64,000 nt of DNA from contig NZ_JAPEPT010000009.1 of NCBI RefSeq assembly GCF_026339995.1, positions 1-64,000 on the forward strand, written 5' to 3'. The stretch's first letter is position 1, and each line of letters starts with the position of its first letter. The notes beneath the pieces are model-generated. The model was not told the origin of the DNA, searched no databases, and saw only the letters and a list, made by a program, of their open reading frames with translations. Positions 28,178-36,964 of this stretch are shown one piece after another. The DNA comes from Streptomyces sp. NBC_01481 (lineage in GTDB: Bacteria > Actinomycetota > Actinomycetes > Streptomycetales > Streptomycetaceae). Position numbers and translations under genes: made by a program.

Positions 28178-29713
28178 TCAGCCGCCGAGGCCGCCGAGGA
28201 AGATCGGGTTCGTGAACGCCGCCAGCGGCCCCGGCAGACCCGGAACCACCACCGCGTGCCGGACCTCCGCCCGCACATACGTCGCGTACTCCGGCGTCGT
28301 CCGCCACTCCACCGTGCCCGCTCCCTCCGGTGGCAGCGTCACCGTGTGCAGCACACCCTGGTCGGTCACGAAGCGCACCGAGCAGCCCGGCGCGCCGGTC
28401 ACCTCCAGCCGTACCGTCACCGGGGTGTCGTCGTCGACCCGGAGCCGTTCGCCGATGTCCGCGTGCTGCCCGCGGCCGCCCGCCGCCGAGAAGGACAGCG
28501 TGATCGCCTTCGACTCGGCGACGTACGAACGCCCCGCGCGGATGCCGTCCAGGATCGCTTCCCGCGTCAGGGCCTCGGCGAGGACCACCGTCTGCGGCGT
28601 GCCGACCGGGTCCGGCGGGCGGTGCGCGTCGCTGTTGCCCATCGCGGGCGTCCAGCGCCGGCCGGAGCGAGCGGCCGCGACCAGCGTGTTGTCCCAGGCC
28701 TGGAGCGAGACCTCGTCGTCGGGCGTGTACGCGCCGTTCCACACCTCCACCGCGTCCGCCTCGCTGAACCCGAACTTCCAGTTGCAGCCGATGCAGGTCG
28801 CGTGCGGGTGGGCCGGGACGACCAGGCCGCCCGCCCGCCTGATCTGGCGCGCGTAATGGCCAAAACGGTTGTCCTTGGCCCGGTAGCGCCAGTCGACGAA
28901 GGTCCCGGGATCGGTGCCGAGCGCCACCAGATGGCCGTTGCGCGTGGTGACCTCCTCGCCGGTGAGGATCAGCAGGTCGTCGCCCGCCCGGTCGGCCCAG
29001 TGGGGGTGCGAGGAGTGCGTGTTGTGCTCGGAGGTGTTGATGAAGTCGAGCCCGGCGGCACGCGCGAGCTCCGCGATCTCGGCGGGGGTGCGCTTGCCGT
29101 CCGAGTACCAGGAGTGCAGATGGCAGTCACCCCGGTACCAGGCACGGCCGCGCCCCTTGGCCCGCTCCGGCGGATAGACCGGCCTGGGAGTCGTGCCGGG
29201 CTCGCCGAACCGCAGCGTGATGGAGACTTCGTACGCGAGACCCTGCGGCGCGACCGTGTACGGCCCCAGGGCGATGTACCACGTGCCCGCCCGCACCGGG
29301 CCCGGGATGTAGCCGGGCGTCGCCTCGTCCGCCCGGATGAAGAACTCCGTGCGCGCCCCGCCCGACCAGCCCCGAAAGCCCTTGCCGCCCAGCTCGGTGC
29401 CGCGCTCGTCGAAGATGCCGATGTCGAGCGCGTTGCCCTGGGTGCCGGGCGGGACGACGGGCCGCTCGTAGGTGTACGCGACGTGGATCTCGCGTACGCC
29501 CTTCGGGATCTCGACCGGCAGATAGACGAAGTCGGGGGAGCCGGGCGGCAGTGTGCCGCGCACGACCTTGGTCGGTTCGGCCGCGGTCGGCCCGCCGTCG
29601 TTGGGTGCGGCGTTCGCGAAGCTCACAGTGCCCAACGTAAGCGCCGTAGCGGCTCCCGTCACGAGCAGTCCTCGTCTGTCCATCGCGTGTTGTGCGTGTC
29701 CGTCGTTGCACAT
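28178..29713 (-). CDS. Exported CehA/McbA-type PHP-domain metallohydrolase
   Basis: A 511-residue exported hydrolase. It begins with a twin-arginine-like signal (MDRRGLLVTGAATALTLG, residues 11-28) ending in FANA. An N-terminal beta-rich region is followed by the PHP phosphoesterase domain: GDCHLHSWYSDG with His198 and His200, NTSEHNTHSS, LTGEEVTTRNGH, VPAHPHA and MGNSDAHRP supply the metal-ligand pattern. Relatives include CehA/McbA, which hydrolyse carbaryl-type esters, and many of unknown substrate. The start at 29713 has GGGGAG before it; ATG 29683 is possible. It acts outside the cytoplasm. It is on the opposite strand to the catabolic operon and has no CTGACG dyad. Confidence 0.85.
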   Translation of the reverse strand: MCNDGHAQHAMDRRGLLVTGAATALTLGTVSFANAAPNDGGPTAAEPTKVVRGTLPPGSPDFVYLPVEIPKGVREIHVAYTYERPVVPPGTQGNALDIGIFDERGTELGGKGFRGWSGGARTEFFIRADEATPGYIPGPVRAGTWYIALGPYTVAPQGLAYEVSITLRFGEPGTTPRPVYPPERAKGRGRAWYRGDCHLHSWYSDGKRTPAEIAELARAAGLDFINTSEHNTHSSHPHWADRAGDDLLILTGEEVTTRNGHLVALGTDPGTFVDWRYRAKDNRFGHYARQIRRAGGLVVPAHPHATCIGCNWKFGFSEADAVEVWNGAYTPDDEVSLQAWDNTLVAAARSGRRWTPAMGNSDAHRPPDPVGTPQTVVLAEALTREAILDGIRAGRSYVAESKAITLSFSAAGGRGQHADIGERLRVDDDTPVTVRLEVTGAPGCSVRFVTDQGVLHTVTLPPEGAGTVEWRTTPEYATYVRAEVRHAVVVPGLPGPLAAFTNPIFLGGLGG

Positions 29714-29867
29714 GCCGTCGGCTCCCCGGGGTGGGTGAGGGGGACAGGAGTGGTGTACTCAAACCCTCGTATTGAGCCGTGAACTGCCGTGCAAGGGAAA
29801 GGGGTTCGCGGGTTGCGCGGGCCTTTCGGGGAGGGTTTCCGGCCGTTGCGGCAGCGCTCCGTCGCAC

Positions 29868-31472
29868 TCATACCCCGGCGCGCTCCATGACCGGCCGCAC
29901 CCGCCGCTGTCCCACGAGGCTGCCCACCAGGCCGAGAAGGAAGGCCACGGGCATCGACACGAGGACGACTGTCTGGAGCGGGAACCAGTTGAGGTGCCAG
30001 TCGGGGAAGAGCGCCAAGGGGTTTCCGCTGAAGACCGGGCCGGAGATCTGCAGTCCGATCGCGCTGAAGAGGCCTCCGTACAGCGTCCAGAGCAGGCCGC
30101 CTCGCGTGTAGCGGCTCCAGAACAGGGAGTACACCAGGGCAGGAAGCAGGCAGGAGGCCGCCACCGCCAGGGAGAGGGCCGACAGGAACAGGACGTTCCA
30201 TCCCTGGACCCAGACCGCCAGGGCGATGCTCAGCAGCCCGATGCCCGCGGATGCCAGGCGTGCGGCGGCCACCTCCCGGCCCTCGGTCGTGCGTCCCTTG
30301 CGCAGGACATGTGTGTACAGGTCGTGGGCGACCGCGCCCGCGGCCGCCAGGGTGACGCTGGCGACGACGGCGAGCGTGGTGAGGAACACGGCGGAGGAAA
30401 CCAGTACGACGAGAATTGCTCCGTCCGCGTCGGTGGACGGGCCGCCCGCCAGCTCGCTGGTGAGCAGCAGCAGGGTGCTGTTGCCCCCGGGATCCGCGGC
30501 CATGATCGCCGGGGCGCCGATCAGTGCGGCGGCCGCAAGGCCCATCAGCGCCAGCATGAGGCAGAAAGCGCCGACGATGACGATGGTGTGGCGCACCGTG
30601 CGGCGCGCGGTGGCCGCGTCGGGAGCGGTGTTGAGCTGCAGGGCCACATGGGGCAGGCACGCCACTCCCAGCACGATGGTGATCATCAGGCCGATGAAGT
30701 CGAGGGTGGCTTCCGGGTCGCTGCTGCCCGCGAACCGCAGGCCGGGACGCATATGGCCGTCGGGACGGCCGCTGCCCCGTCCGGCGGCATCGATCAGCGA
30801 GTCGGTGTTCCAGTGAAAGCGGTGGAGCAGTACGGCGGTCGCAGCGAGGGCCGCGCCGAGCAGCACCACCGTCTTGATGACCTGAATCACGACGGTGCCG
30901 CGCATGCCGCCGAACACCGTGGCGCAGACGACCAGGAGGCCGATCATGACGATTGCTGTCTGTTCGGCACCCGGACCGGACAGTCCCAGCAGCGTCGTGG
31001 TGGTCACTCCCGCACCGGAGAGCTGTACGACCAGATAGGGCACGCATGCGCTCAGGGTCACGACGGCGGCCGCGATCCTCACGGCGGGCCCCGGGGTCCG
31101 CAGGGCGAAGGTGTCTCCCAGGGTGTAGCCGACGCGCTCGCGCAGGGGAGTGGCGAGCAGCAGGAGTACTCCGAGTGACAGCACCGTGCACAGGGCGATG
31201 AACAGGCCGTCGTAGCCGAAGACAGCGACGCTTCCCGTGGTGCCGAGCACCGTCGCCGCGGACAGGTACACGCCGGACAGGACGAGAGCCCCGCGGAACG
31301 GACGCATTCTGCGGCCGGCTGTGTAGAACTCGTTGACCCGGTCTCTCTCAGGGCCGCTGAGAACGCAGATGAACAGGATGGGGACGATGAAGGTCAGGAA
31401 GCCCGCGAGGACCAGGGCGCGTGTGTCGGTGTCCAGGAGGCCGGACGCGGCCGTCACGATGTCGCGGCTCAT
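29868..31472 (-). CDS. Sodium:solute symporter (SSS family)
   Basis: A 534-residue integral membrane transporter with about 13 hydrophobic segments. The N-terminal NEFYTAGRRMRPFRGALVLSGVYLSAATVLG segment (around residues 47-77) is the SSS signature region, followed by GYTLGDTFALR. Its closest general type is the acetate/monocarboxylate group (ActP/MctC), which is typically paired with a small DUF485 protein, as here. The ATG overlaps the DUF485 stop by one base (TGATG), so they are coupled. The PucR-type regulator gene lies upstream on the same strand and probably controls both. The substrate is inferred to be a small carboxylate, with low certainty. Confidence 0.87.
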   Translation of the reverse strand: MSRDIVTAASGLLDTDTRALVLAGFLTFIVPILFICVLSGPERDRVNEFYTAGRRMRPFRGALVLSGVYLSAATVLGTTGSVAVFGYDGLFIALCTVLSLGVLLLLATPLRERVGYTLGDTFALRTPGPAVRIAAAVVTLSACVPYLVVQLSGAGVTTTTLLGLSGPGAEQTAIVMIGLLVVCATVFGGMRGTVVIQVIKTVVLLGAALAATAVLLHRFHWNTDSLIDAAGRGSGRPDGHMRPGLRFAGSSDPEATLDFIGLMITIVLGVACLPHVALQLNTAPDAATARRTVRHTIVIVGAFCLMLALMGLAAAALIGAPAIMAADPGGNSTLLLLTSELAGGPSTDADGAILVVLVSSAVFLTTLAVVASVTLAAAGAVAHDLYTHVLRKGRTTEGREVAAARLASAGIGLLSIALAVWVQGWNVLFLSALSLAVAASCLLPALVYSLFWSRYTRGGLLWTLYGGLFSAIGLQISGPVFSGNPLALFPDWHLNWFPLQTVVLVSMPVAFLLGLVGSLVGQRRVRPVMERAGV

Positions 31473-31744
31473 CAGTACTGCTCCGCGTCACGCTCGTGCG
31501 CGGCGCGTTCGTCCTTGCGGCGGTCGTATCGCGCCGCCGTCCACATCAGGAGGGAACCCTGGAGGAGCAGTGCCAGCACGCCGACGTTGATCTCGCCCCA
31601 GACGCGGTTGTCGAGGAAGTCGGCGGCGGAGCAGGCGAGCACCAGATGTACGCCGAGGGTCAGTCCGTTGACCAGGGCGAAGGACCTGCCTGGGCGTGGC
31701 GGCCGTGGCCGCTGATGCAGGTGGTGGGCGTGCTCGTATGCCAT
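31472..31744 (-). CDS. DUF485-like small membrane partner of the symporter
   Basis: A 90-residue protein with two membrane segments (SFALVNGLTLGVHLVLACSAAD and VGVLALLLQGSLLMWTA) and charged ends. Small proteins of this kind (DUF485, YjcH-like) are co-expressed with acetate-type SSS transporters. The stop overlaps the symporter start, giving a two-gene operon whose promoter must lie in 31745-31899. The histidine-rich N-terminus (EHAHHLHQRP) is notable but of unknown meaning. Confidence 0.75.
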   Translation of the reverse strand: MAYEHAHHLHQRPRPPRPGRSFALVNGLTLGVHLVLACSAADFLDNRVWGEINVGVLALLLQGSLLMWTAARYDRRKDERAAHERDAEQY

Positions 31745-31899
31745 GGCGATCTCCTGGCAGGCGTGGGCAGTTCCCTGTGTGGGCAGTTCCCTGTGCTGGG
31801 GGGCTCACCAGAGCACGCGTGAAACGGCGCGTCGACACGCTGGACACGCGCCGTTCACCACTCCCAATGCCGCTACGAGATCAGTGTGCTGATGCCCAT

Positions 31900-33153
31900 T
31901 CACACGCCCATTCCCTCGAAGCCCGCGCCGAGCGCGGAAGCCGGTCCGAACAGGCGGTGGGCGTCGAGCGCGAGGGTGAGCTGCACCAGATCGCGCGGGC
32001 GGGACAGCACCAGGCCGGTGAGCTGCTCGAAACGGCGCAGGCGGTTGAGCACGGTGTTGCGATGGCAGTACATGTGCCGGGCGGCCTGCGCGGCGGAGCC
32101 GCCGTTCTCGATCCAGACACGGAGGGTGTCGAACAGCGTGTCGCGGTCGGCGGGTTCCAGGTCGTACAGGGGCCGCAGCACCATGTGGGCCAGTTCGGCG
32201 GACAGGTCGGGCCGCGAGATCAGCAGCCCGTCGGGGAGCCGGGCGTCGAGCCGGGCGATCTCGCCGTCGCTGCGGCAGGTGCCGAGGGCGAGTCCGGCCA
32301 TGTCACGCGCTCGGGGCAGGCCGTCCAGTCCCTGGACGACGGGGCTGATCCCGATACGGAGCCCCGGACCGGCCTCCAGCCCGGACACGAGCGTGTCCAG
32401 GGGGCTATCGCCCAGGTGGGCGACGAGCACATCGCCCTGCGCGCAGGTGTGGCGCAGGATCCGGACGCCGCGGATCTCCGGGACGCCTTCCGGGGTGCGG
32501 CCGTACGGCGGTGTGGCTCGCACCACCGCCACCGCGAACCGTCCGTCGAGCGGCAGATCGAGGATCCCCGCCGCGTCCCCGGTGAACGCGGGTTCGTTGC
32601 GGCTCTCCAGCAGCGCGGCGAGGATCAGGCGGACTCGTTCCCCGTGCCGGCTGGCGAAGCCCTTGGCGACCTGGCGGTAGGCGTCCGCGACCATGACGGC
32701 GTCGCGGTCGTTGCTCTTCCACACCAGCTCGGCCACATGCACCAACTGCCGCGCGTCGCCGATTTCGTCCCGCTCCACCACGCCGACGATCCCGCTCCAG
32801 ACGCCGGAGCCGGCGACCCGGTAGGCGTGCAGCACCTCGTCGAGGGGGCGGCCCTGTTCGGCGCGTCGTATGCCGAGCTCTCTCGTGAACCGCTCGATGT
32901 CGGAGATCCTGCCCGGATCCAGCGTGGCTTCCAGCGCGTGGCGGATGCCGGTGTCCACGCACATGCGCACGTCGGGGGGCGCGAGTACGGGGTCGGCGTA
33001 GTACGGCACCTCGGTGCGGATCTTGTCGACCACGGTGTCGGTGAATTCCGTGCCGCGCCCGAGCAGGCTCCGGCAGGCGTGGTCGAAGAGTTCGAGAGGC
33101 GACGTGTCCGCGAGACCGGGGACGGAGAGAACGGAGACGGGACTGGTGTGCAT
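31900..33153 (-). CDS. PucR/CdaR-type transcriptional regulator
   Basis: A 417-residue regulator. The N-terminal half contains the RsbRD-like helical sensor (IERFTRELGIRRAEQGRPLDEVLHAYR). The middle is a degenerate GGDEF-like CdaR domain (FAVAVVRATPP to LGTCRSDGEIARL). The C-terminus is the PucR helix-turn-helix: NGGSAAQAARHMYCHRNTV, then LNRLRRFEQLTGL near 366-390. Members respond to small metabolites such as purines or sugars. It sits 156 bp upstream of the DUF485-symporter pair on the same strand, so control of uptake of the sensed compound is the natural inference. Confidence 0.88.
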   Translation of the reverse strand: MHTSPVSVLSVPGLADTSPLELFDHACRSLLGRGTEFTDTVVDKIRTEVPYYADPVLAPPDVRMCVDTGIRHALEATLDPGRISDIERFTRELGIRRAEQGRPLDEVLHAYRVAGSGVWSGIVGVVERDEIGDARQLVHVAELVWKSNDRDAVMVADAYRQVAKGFASRHGERVRLILAALLESRNEPAFTGDAAGILDLPLDGRFAVAVVRATPPYGRTPEGVPEIRGVRILRHTCAQGDVLVAHLGDSPLDTLVSGLEAGPGLRIGISPVVQGLDGLPRARDMAGLALGTCRSDGEIARLDARLPDGLLISRPDLSAELAHMVLRPLYDLEPADRDTLFDTLRVWIENGGSAAQAARHMYCHRNTVLNRLRRFEQLTGLVLSRPRDLVQLTLALDAHRLFGPASALGAGFEGMGV

Positions 33154-33282
33154 GGGCCCTCCAGCAGCGCGGAGATCAACCGCCGGCGTCGGACGCCGGC
33201 GCCACCCGTACAGGAAGGCATCATGCTAAGCGGTTGGTCAGCGCAGGACGAGGATTAGGCCAAATCGTGATGATTCCGTGCG

Positions 33283-33320
33283 ACGGGGCCTGCCCGGACG
33301 GTGGTCCGGGCAGGCCCCGT
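33283..33320. terminator. Strong terminator hairpin
   Basis: ACGGGGCCTGCCCGGAC and its exact complement form a 17-bp stem with a GGTG loop. It lies just beyond the small secreted-protein gene (minus strand, stop at 33341). Confidence 0.88.
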
Positions 33321-33340
33321 GAGTCGCTGGTCCCTGGTCG

Positions 33341-33667
33341 CTAGTCGCTGGTGCGATTCCGCCGCATGAGCAGCATCGCGACGAGGACGAGCACCGCGAT
33401 GCCGATGATCAGGCCGATGACCAGGCCGGCCGAGAGGCCGCTCTTCTTCTTTTTCTTCTTCTTGCTCTTCTTGCGGTCCTTGCTGACGGTGCTGACCGTG
33501 CTCGTGGTCGACGTCTTTGCCACCGCCGCACCGGCTTCGGGTGCCGCTGAGGTGATCTGCTGGGCGACGGCCGCGGTGGGTGCGTACGCCGCCGAGGCGG
33601 CGGGTGCACCGGCCAGCAATGCTCCGGACAGCACAAGTGCGGTGGTGGCGACGCGCAGGCGCATCAT
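33341..33667 (-). CDS. Small secreted, membrane-anchored protein with poly-lysine stretch
   Basis: A protein of about 108 residues starting at 33667 (MMRLRVATTALVLSG) after GGGGAGGA; an upstream in-frame start at 33712 is less likely. It has a signal peptide ending near ASAA, a short Thr/Ser/Ala-rich extracellular part, then the very basic KKSKKKKKKK, then a single membrane helix (AGLVIGLIIGIAVLVLVAML) and a short tail. With a cleaved signal and a C-terminal helix after lysines it is probably anchored facing outward, or inserted as a double-spanning peptide. No family recognised. The lysine run lies at 33441-33467 as a T/C-rich tract. Confidence 0.65.
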   Translation of the reverse strand: MMRLRVATTALVLSGALLAGAPAASAAYAPTAAVAQQITSAAPEAGAAVAKTSTTSTVSTVSKDRKKSKKKKKKKSGLSAGLVIGLIIGIAVLVLVAMLLMRRNRTSD

Positions 33668-33762
33668 GATGTGGATCCTCCCCGTTGATGCCGGGCTCTC
33701 GGCATGGGGCACCGTACGGCATACGTTTGGACGGTCACCAGAGACGACACGGAAGGTTCCGT

Positions 33763-34587
33763 ATGCGGATCTCGACCACGATCTTCCTCACGGACGAGAC
33801 GATCACGCCGGTACGGCTGGCGCGCGAGCTGGAGGAGCGCGGATTCGGTGGGCTCTATCTGCCGGAGCACACCCATATCCCGGTGGAACGCACGACCCCG
33901 TACCCCGCGGGCGGCGAACTGCCACCCGAGTACGGCCGCACGCTCGACCCGTTCGTGGCCCTCGGCCAGGCGGCGGCGGTCACCTCGCAGCTCGGCCTCG
34001 GCACGGGCATCACGCTCGTCGCCCAGCACGACCCGATCGACCTGGCCAAGCAGATCGCCACCCTCGACCACCTGTCGGGCGGCCGCTTCACGCTGGGCCT
34101 CGGCTTCGGCTGGAACCGGGAAGAGGCCGCGGACCACGGCGTGGAATGGACGACGCGCCGCGAACTGACCCAGGACCGGATGGCACTGATGCGCGCGCTG
34201 TGGGCGGCCGAACCGACCCCGTACAAGGGCGAGTTCGGCTCCGTACGGGCTTCGTACGCCTACCCCAAGCCGTTGAGCGGCCCGCGCACCCTCATCGGCG
34301 GAGCGGCGGGCCCGAAACTCTTCGCGCACATCGCGGACTACGCGGACGGCTGGCTCCCGATCGGCGGCCGGGGCCTGTCCCAGTCGCTCCCGGTACTGCG
34401 GGACGTGTGGTCGGCTGCGGGCCGGGACCCGGAGAAGCTGCAGGTGATCCCGTACGCGGTCCTGCCGACGCCGGGGAAGCTGGCGCACTACGCGGAACTG
34501 GGCGTGGAGGAGGTCGTGCTGCAGTTGCCACCGGCGGGGGAGGCGGAGGTACTTCGGGTGCTGGACGAGTTCGGGCAGTACGTATAG
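33763..34587 (+). CDS. LLM-class F420-dependent oxidoreductase
   Basis: A 274-residue luciferase-like oxidoreductase of the short F420-dependent type. The N-terminus is MRISTTIFLTDET, followed by LPEHTHIPV, LGLGTGITLVAQHDPI, IATLDHLSGGRFTLGLGFGWN and LIGGAAGPKLFAHIADYADGW. The ATG at 33763 follows GGAAGG and is preferred to an upstream frame extension. There is no CTGACG dyad, unlike the two relatives at 21-24 kb. Its C-terminus (VVLQLPPAGEAEVLRVLDEF) is nearly repeated in a fragment at 35553-35648. The substrate is unknown. Confidence 0.88.
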   Translation: MRISTTIFLTDETITPVRLARELEERGFGGLYLPEHTHIPVERTTPYPAGGELPPEYGRTLDPFVALGQAAAVTSQLGLGTGITLVAQHDPIDLAKQIATLDHLSGGRFTLGLGFGWNREEAADHGVEWTTRRELTQDRMALMRALWAAEPTPYKGEFGSVRASYAYPKPLSGPRTLIGGAAGPKLFAHIADYADGWLPIGGRGLSQSLPVLRDVWSAAGRDPEKLQVIPYAVLPTPGKLAHYAELGVEEVVLQLPPAGEAEVLRVLDEFGQYV

Positions 34588-34606
34588 CCCCCGGGGGCTA
34601 TACGTA
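34579..34606. terminator. Perfect palindrome overlapping the oxidoreductase stop codon
   Basis: TACGTATAGCCCCC followed at once by its exact complement gives a 28-bp uninterrupted palindrome. The oxidoreductase TAG stop lies inside the left arm. It can form a 12-bp hairpin and probably ends transcription. Confidence 0.65.
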
Positions 34607-34676
34607 GGGCGTCCTGGCCCGCGGCTGCACCTCCCGGGAAGCGGAGGCGGACCGGGACGGGCCCCGCCCTGGGCGG

Positions 34677-35507
34677 TCAACCGATGGGCTGCCGTACTTC
34701 GCCGCGCACCTTCAGAGTCCGCTGCGCGGTCGCGTTGAGGTCGACGGTGTCGGGGTCCTGCTTGGCAGCGGCCGGGGTGAGGAAGGCGACGTAGGCCGCC
34801 GTGTTGTCGTCGCCCCAGGCGCACACCGGGACGGTGGAAGTCCCGTCCTTGTCCGTGGAAAGCATGACCGTGCAGGTCATGTCGACATCCGAACCGGGCG
34901 GCGTGATGGTCTTCCGCGGGTTGGGTTCGTCCATCCCGTCGGCTTTTCTCATGCCGTCGAGCAGACTCTCGCGCGGCTGGGCCGGATCGTTGAACTGCCC
35001 GTACATGCCTGTGAGTACGAGGCCGCGCGGGGCGTCGGTGGCGGTACCGGTGTAAGAGCCGATGACCGCCTTCACATTGTGGGCGTCCGGACCGGCTCCG
35101 TAACCCTTCTTCTGAGCATCGGCGTCGGCATCCGCCGACCCGTCCTTGACCAGTTTGTACTCGTTGGCCAGGAGGGTCTTCGGGACCGTGAGCCGGTACG
35201 TGGCCTCGGGAAACGTCTTGGCGGGGCGCTCGGAGTCGCTGCCCAGGTTGCCGATGTAGGAAAGGGCGAAAAGCAGGGCCATCGCCCCGAGAGTGATACC
35301 GACGATCAGCCAGGTGTGATTCTTGCGCTGCGGCGGCCCCGCCGGCGGATGTCCCCACCCGCCCGGCGCCGACTGCCCCGGGTAACCCTGCTGCCCCGGG
35401 TATCCCTGCTGTGGGTAGGGCGGGTGCTGATAGGGCTGCTGGGCGTAGGGGTTGGGCTGCGGAGGTCCGTACGGACCGGGGGACTGGTGGGGAGGTGGCA
35501 TGGTCAT
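34677..35507 (-). CDS. Proline-rich membrane protein with extracytoplasmic domain
   Basis: A 276-residue protein. Residues 1-62 are a Pro/Gly/Gln/Tyr-rich cytoplasmic tail with repeated GYPGQQ units. One membrane helix (WLIVGITLGAMALLFALSYIG) follows near 66-86, then an extracytoplasmic domain of about 190 residues with KTFPEATYRLTVPKTLLANEYKL and a Cys pair (MTCTVML and VPVCAWGDD) likely to be disulfide-bonded. This layout is common in Streptomyces proteins of unknown role. Its end is 90 bases past the oxidoreductase gene, which it faces convergently. Confidence 0.75.
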   Translation of the reverse strand: MTMPPPHQSPGPYGPPQPNPYAQQPYQHPPYPQQGYPGQQGYPGQSAPGGWGHPPAGPPQRKNHTWLIVGITLGAMALLFALSYIGNLGSDSERPAKTFPEATYRLTVPKTLLANEYKLVKDGSADADADAQKKGYGAGPDAHNVKAVIGSYTGTATDAPRGLVLTGMYGQFNDPAQPRESLLDGMRKADGMDEPNPRKTITPPGSDVDMTCTVMLSTDKDGTSTVPVCAWGDDNTAAYVAFLTPAAAKQDPDTVDLNATAQRTLKVRGEVRQPIG

Positions 35508-35509
35508 GG

Positions 35510-35740
35510 CTAAACGATATGTGACCTACGGTAGCGGTCGTCCGTCGCCCCGGAGGGGGTCGTGTTGCAGCTCCCGCCGACGGGGATGCCGGAGGCGCTG
35601 CGGGTGCTGGACGCGTACCCACAGGACGTGGAGCCCCCCGGTGCCTGAACCGTCGGCGCCCCGGCACGCGGATGCCCGTAGGCCGGAACGAGGGCGGCTG
35701 CGGAAACGGCAGCGAGCAGGATGATCCGTGGCGTCTTCAT
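35510..35740 (-). CDS. Doubtful small secreted protein ORF
   Basis: A 76-residue ORF whose first 25 residues (MKTPRIILLAAVSAAALVPA) look like a real signal peptide. The remainder runs antisense over an oxidoreductase gene fragment on the other strand and has no recognisable fold. It may be the 5' end of a secreted-protein gene joined to foreign sequence by recombination, or chance. No strong ribosome site precedes it. Confidence 0.3.
   Translation of the reverse strand: MKTPRIILLAAVSAAALVPAYGHPRAGAPTVQAPGGSTSCGYASSTRSASGIPVGGSCNTTPSGATDDRYRRSHIV
35553..35648 (+). pseudogene. C-terminal fragment of an LLM oxidoreductase gene
   Basis: The frame EGVVLQLPPTGMPEALRVLD, continuing to a TGA at 35646, closely matches the C-terminus of the oxidoreductase at 33763-34587 (EEVVLQLPPAGEAEVLRVLD). 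Only about 31 codons remain and the upstream sequence is unrelated. It is a remnant of a duplicated or rearranged gene about 1 kb from its relative. Confidence 0.7.
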
Positions 35741-35794
35741 GGCACCCGAGCCTGTCCAGGCGCGGGGGCGTCACGGGGGAGACACGCGTGCGGG

Positions 35795-35989
35795 CTAATC
35801 CAGAGGGAGCAGCGCGGGGTGCGCCAGGAAGGCGGACCAGGTGGCGGGGGTGACGGCGAGGTGGGGGCCGTCGGTGACCTTGGAGTCCCGGATGCGGATG
35901 GTGGCGGGGGTGGCGGCGACCTCGACGCACGCGCCGCCTTCGCCGCTGCTGTAGCTGCTCTTGTACCAGTTGAGCTCAGTGGTGTTCAT
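35795..35989 (-). CDS. DUF397 protein
   Basis: A 64-residue DUF397 protein with the signature WYKSSYSSGEGGACVEVA, then IRIRDSK and the ending TPATWSAFLAHP. These small actinobacterial proteins are encoded next to DUF5753 XRE regulators and a GHKL ATPase, as here, and are thought to act with them, perhaps as antitoxin-like or anti-activator partners in developmental control. Its ATG overlaps the regulator's stop by 4 bases, so the two are translationally coupled. Confidence 0.92.
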   Translation of the reverse strand: MNTTELNWYKSSYSSGEGGACVEVAATPATIRIRDSKVTDGPHLAVTPATWSAFLAHPALLPLD

Positions 35990-36840
35990 TGTTCTCCCAG
36001 CATCTTCTCGACCAGGGACAGCGACTCCCGTGGGGTGAGAGCCTGCGCCCGGATGATCCCATAGCGCTCGGTGAAGACGCGGACCTCTTCCGGATCGGTG
36101 ATCAGCCGGGGGTGTCCGTAGATCTCTGTATACGCGACCTGTTGCCGCCCCTTGGGCGTCAGCAGGATGAACGCGCCATCCAGGCTCGGGTGTTCCTCGC
36201 GATCCAAAGGCATCACCTGAAGCTCAACGGTCCGCAACCGCCCGACGCGCAGCAGTCGACGCAACTGATTCTCATGAACGGTGCGTCCACCGATCGGCCG
36301 CTTCAGCACGGCCTCCTCCAACACGAAGCTGAAGGTCGGTGCGGGCCATCGTTCGAAGATCTGCTGCCGAGCAAGCCGGTCGGCCACGCGCTTTTCGATG
36401 GTCTCTTCGTCAAGCAGCGGCCGCCGCTGCGTGAAGATGGCTCGCGCGTACTCCTCGGTCTGAAGCAGCCCAGGCACGGCCTGGTTGCTGTAGTCGTGCA
36501 GCGCGACGGCCTCCGCCTCCGCCCGGGCGTAGTCCCGGAACCAGTCCGGATGCCGGGTCCGCGCCTTCGCCTGGGCCTCCCGTACGTCCTCGACCGCCGC
36601 CTTGAGCACACCCCCGGCCGACAGCAACTCATCGGCCCGCACCAGGAAGTCGGGCTGCGGCGTCCGCACGCCCCGCTCCATCGCGGAGATCAGATCCTCC
36701 CCGCAATGGGCGGCAACCCCGAGCTCGCGCTGGCTCATCGACGCGTTCTCCCGCAGCACCTTGATCTGCTTACCCAGAGCGCTGAAGAGATGCGCCGTCC
36801 CATCCACTTCGGCCGGCCGCTCCGGCCGTTCTTCCGCCAT
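35986..36840 (-). CDS. XRE family regulator with DUF5753 domain
   Basis: A 284-residue regulator. The N-terminal helix-turn-helix is LGKQIKVLRENASMSQREL then ISAMERGVRTPQPD (about residues 24-66). The C-terminal DUF5753 domain contains YSNQAVPGLLQTEEYARAIF (near 117-136) and the ending LTPRESLSLVEKML. It belongs to the Streptomyces regulator/DUF397/ATPase cassettes related to the whiJ and abaA-like loci that influence development and antibiotics. It is divergent from the ATPase gene at 36965. Confidence 0.92.
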   Translation of the reverse strand: MAEERPERPAEVDGTAHLFSALGKQIKVLRENASMSQRELGVAAHCGEDLISAMERGVRTPQPDFLVRADELLSAGGVLKAAVEDVREAQAKARTRHPDWFRDYARAEAEAVALHDYSNQAVPGLLQTEEYARAIFTQRRPLLDEETIEKRVADRLARQQIFERWPAPTFSFVLEEAVLKRPIGGRTVHENQLRRLLRVGRLRTVELQVMPLDREEHPSLDGAFILLTPKGRQQVAYTEIYGHPRLITDPEEVRVFTERYGIIRAQALTPRESLSLVEKMLGEQ

Positions 36841-36964
36841 GCCGTACCGCCTTCTCGGGTCACGACCGACGTTCCGTACAGCCCGCCGTCCGTACCCGTA
36901 CAGTTACTCAGAGTCGCGATCAACCTCCTGGTCAGGGTACGGGGAACCGGTCACGCTCGGTGAC

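Noticed and set aside
25215..28742. Long minus-strand open frame
   Set aside because: Antisense to the D-aminoacylase and aldehyde dehydrogenase genes; composition is that of a reverse-complement shadow.
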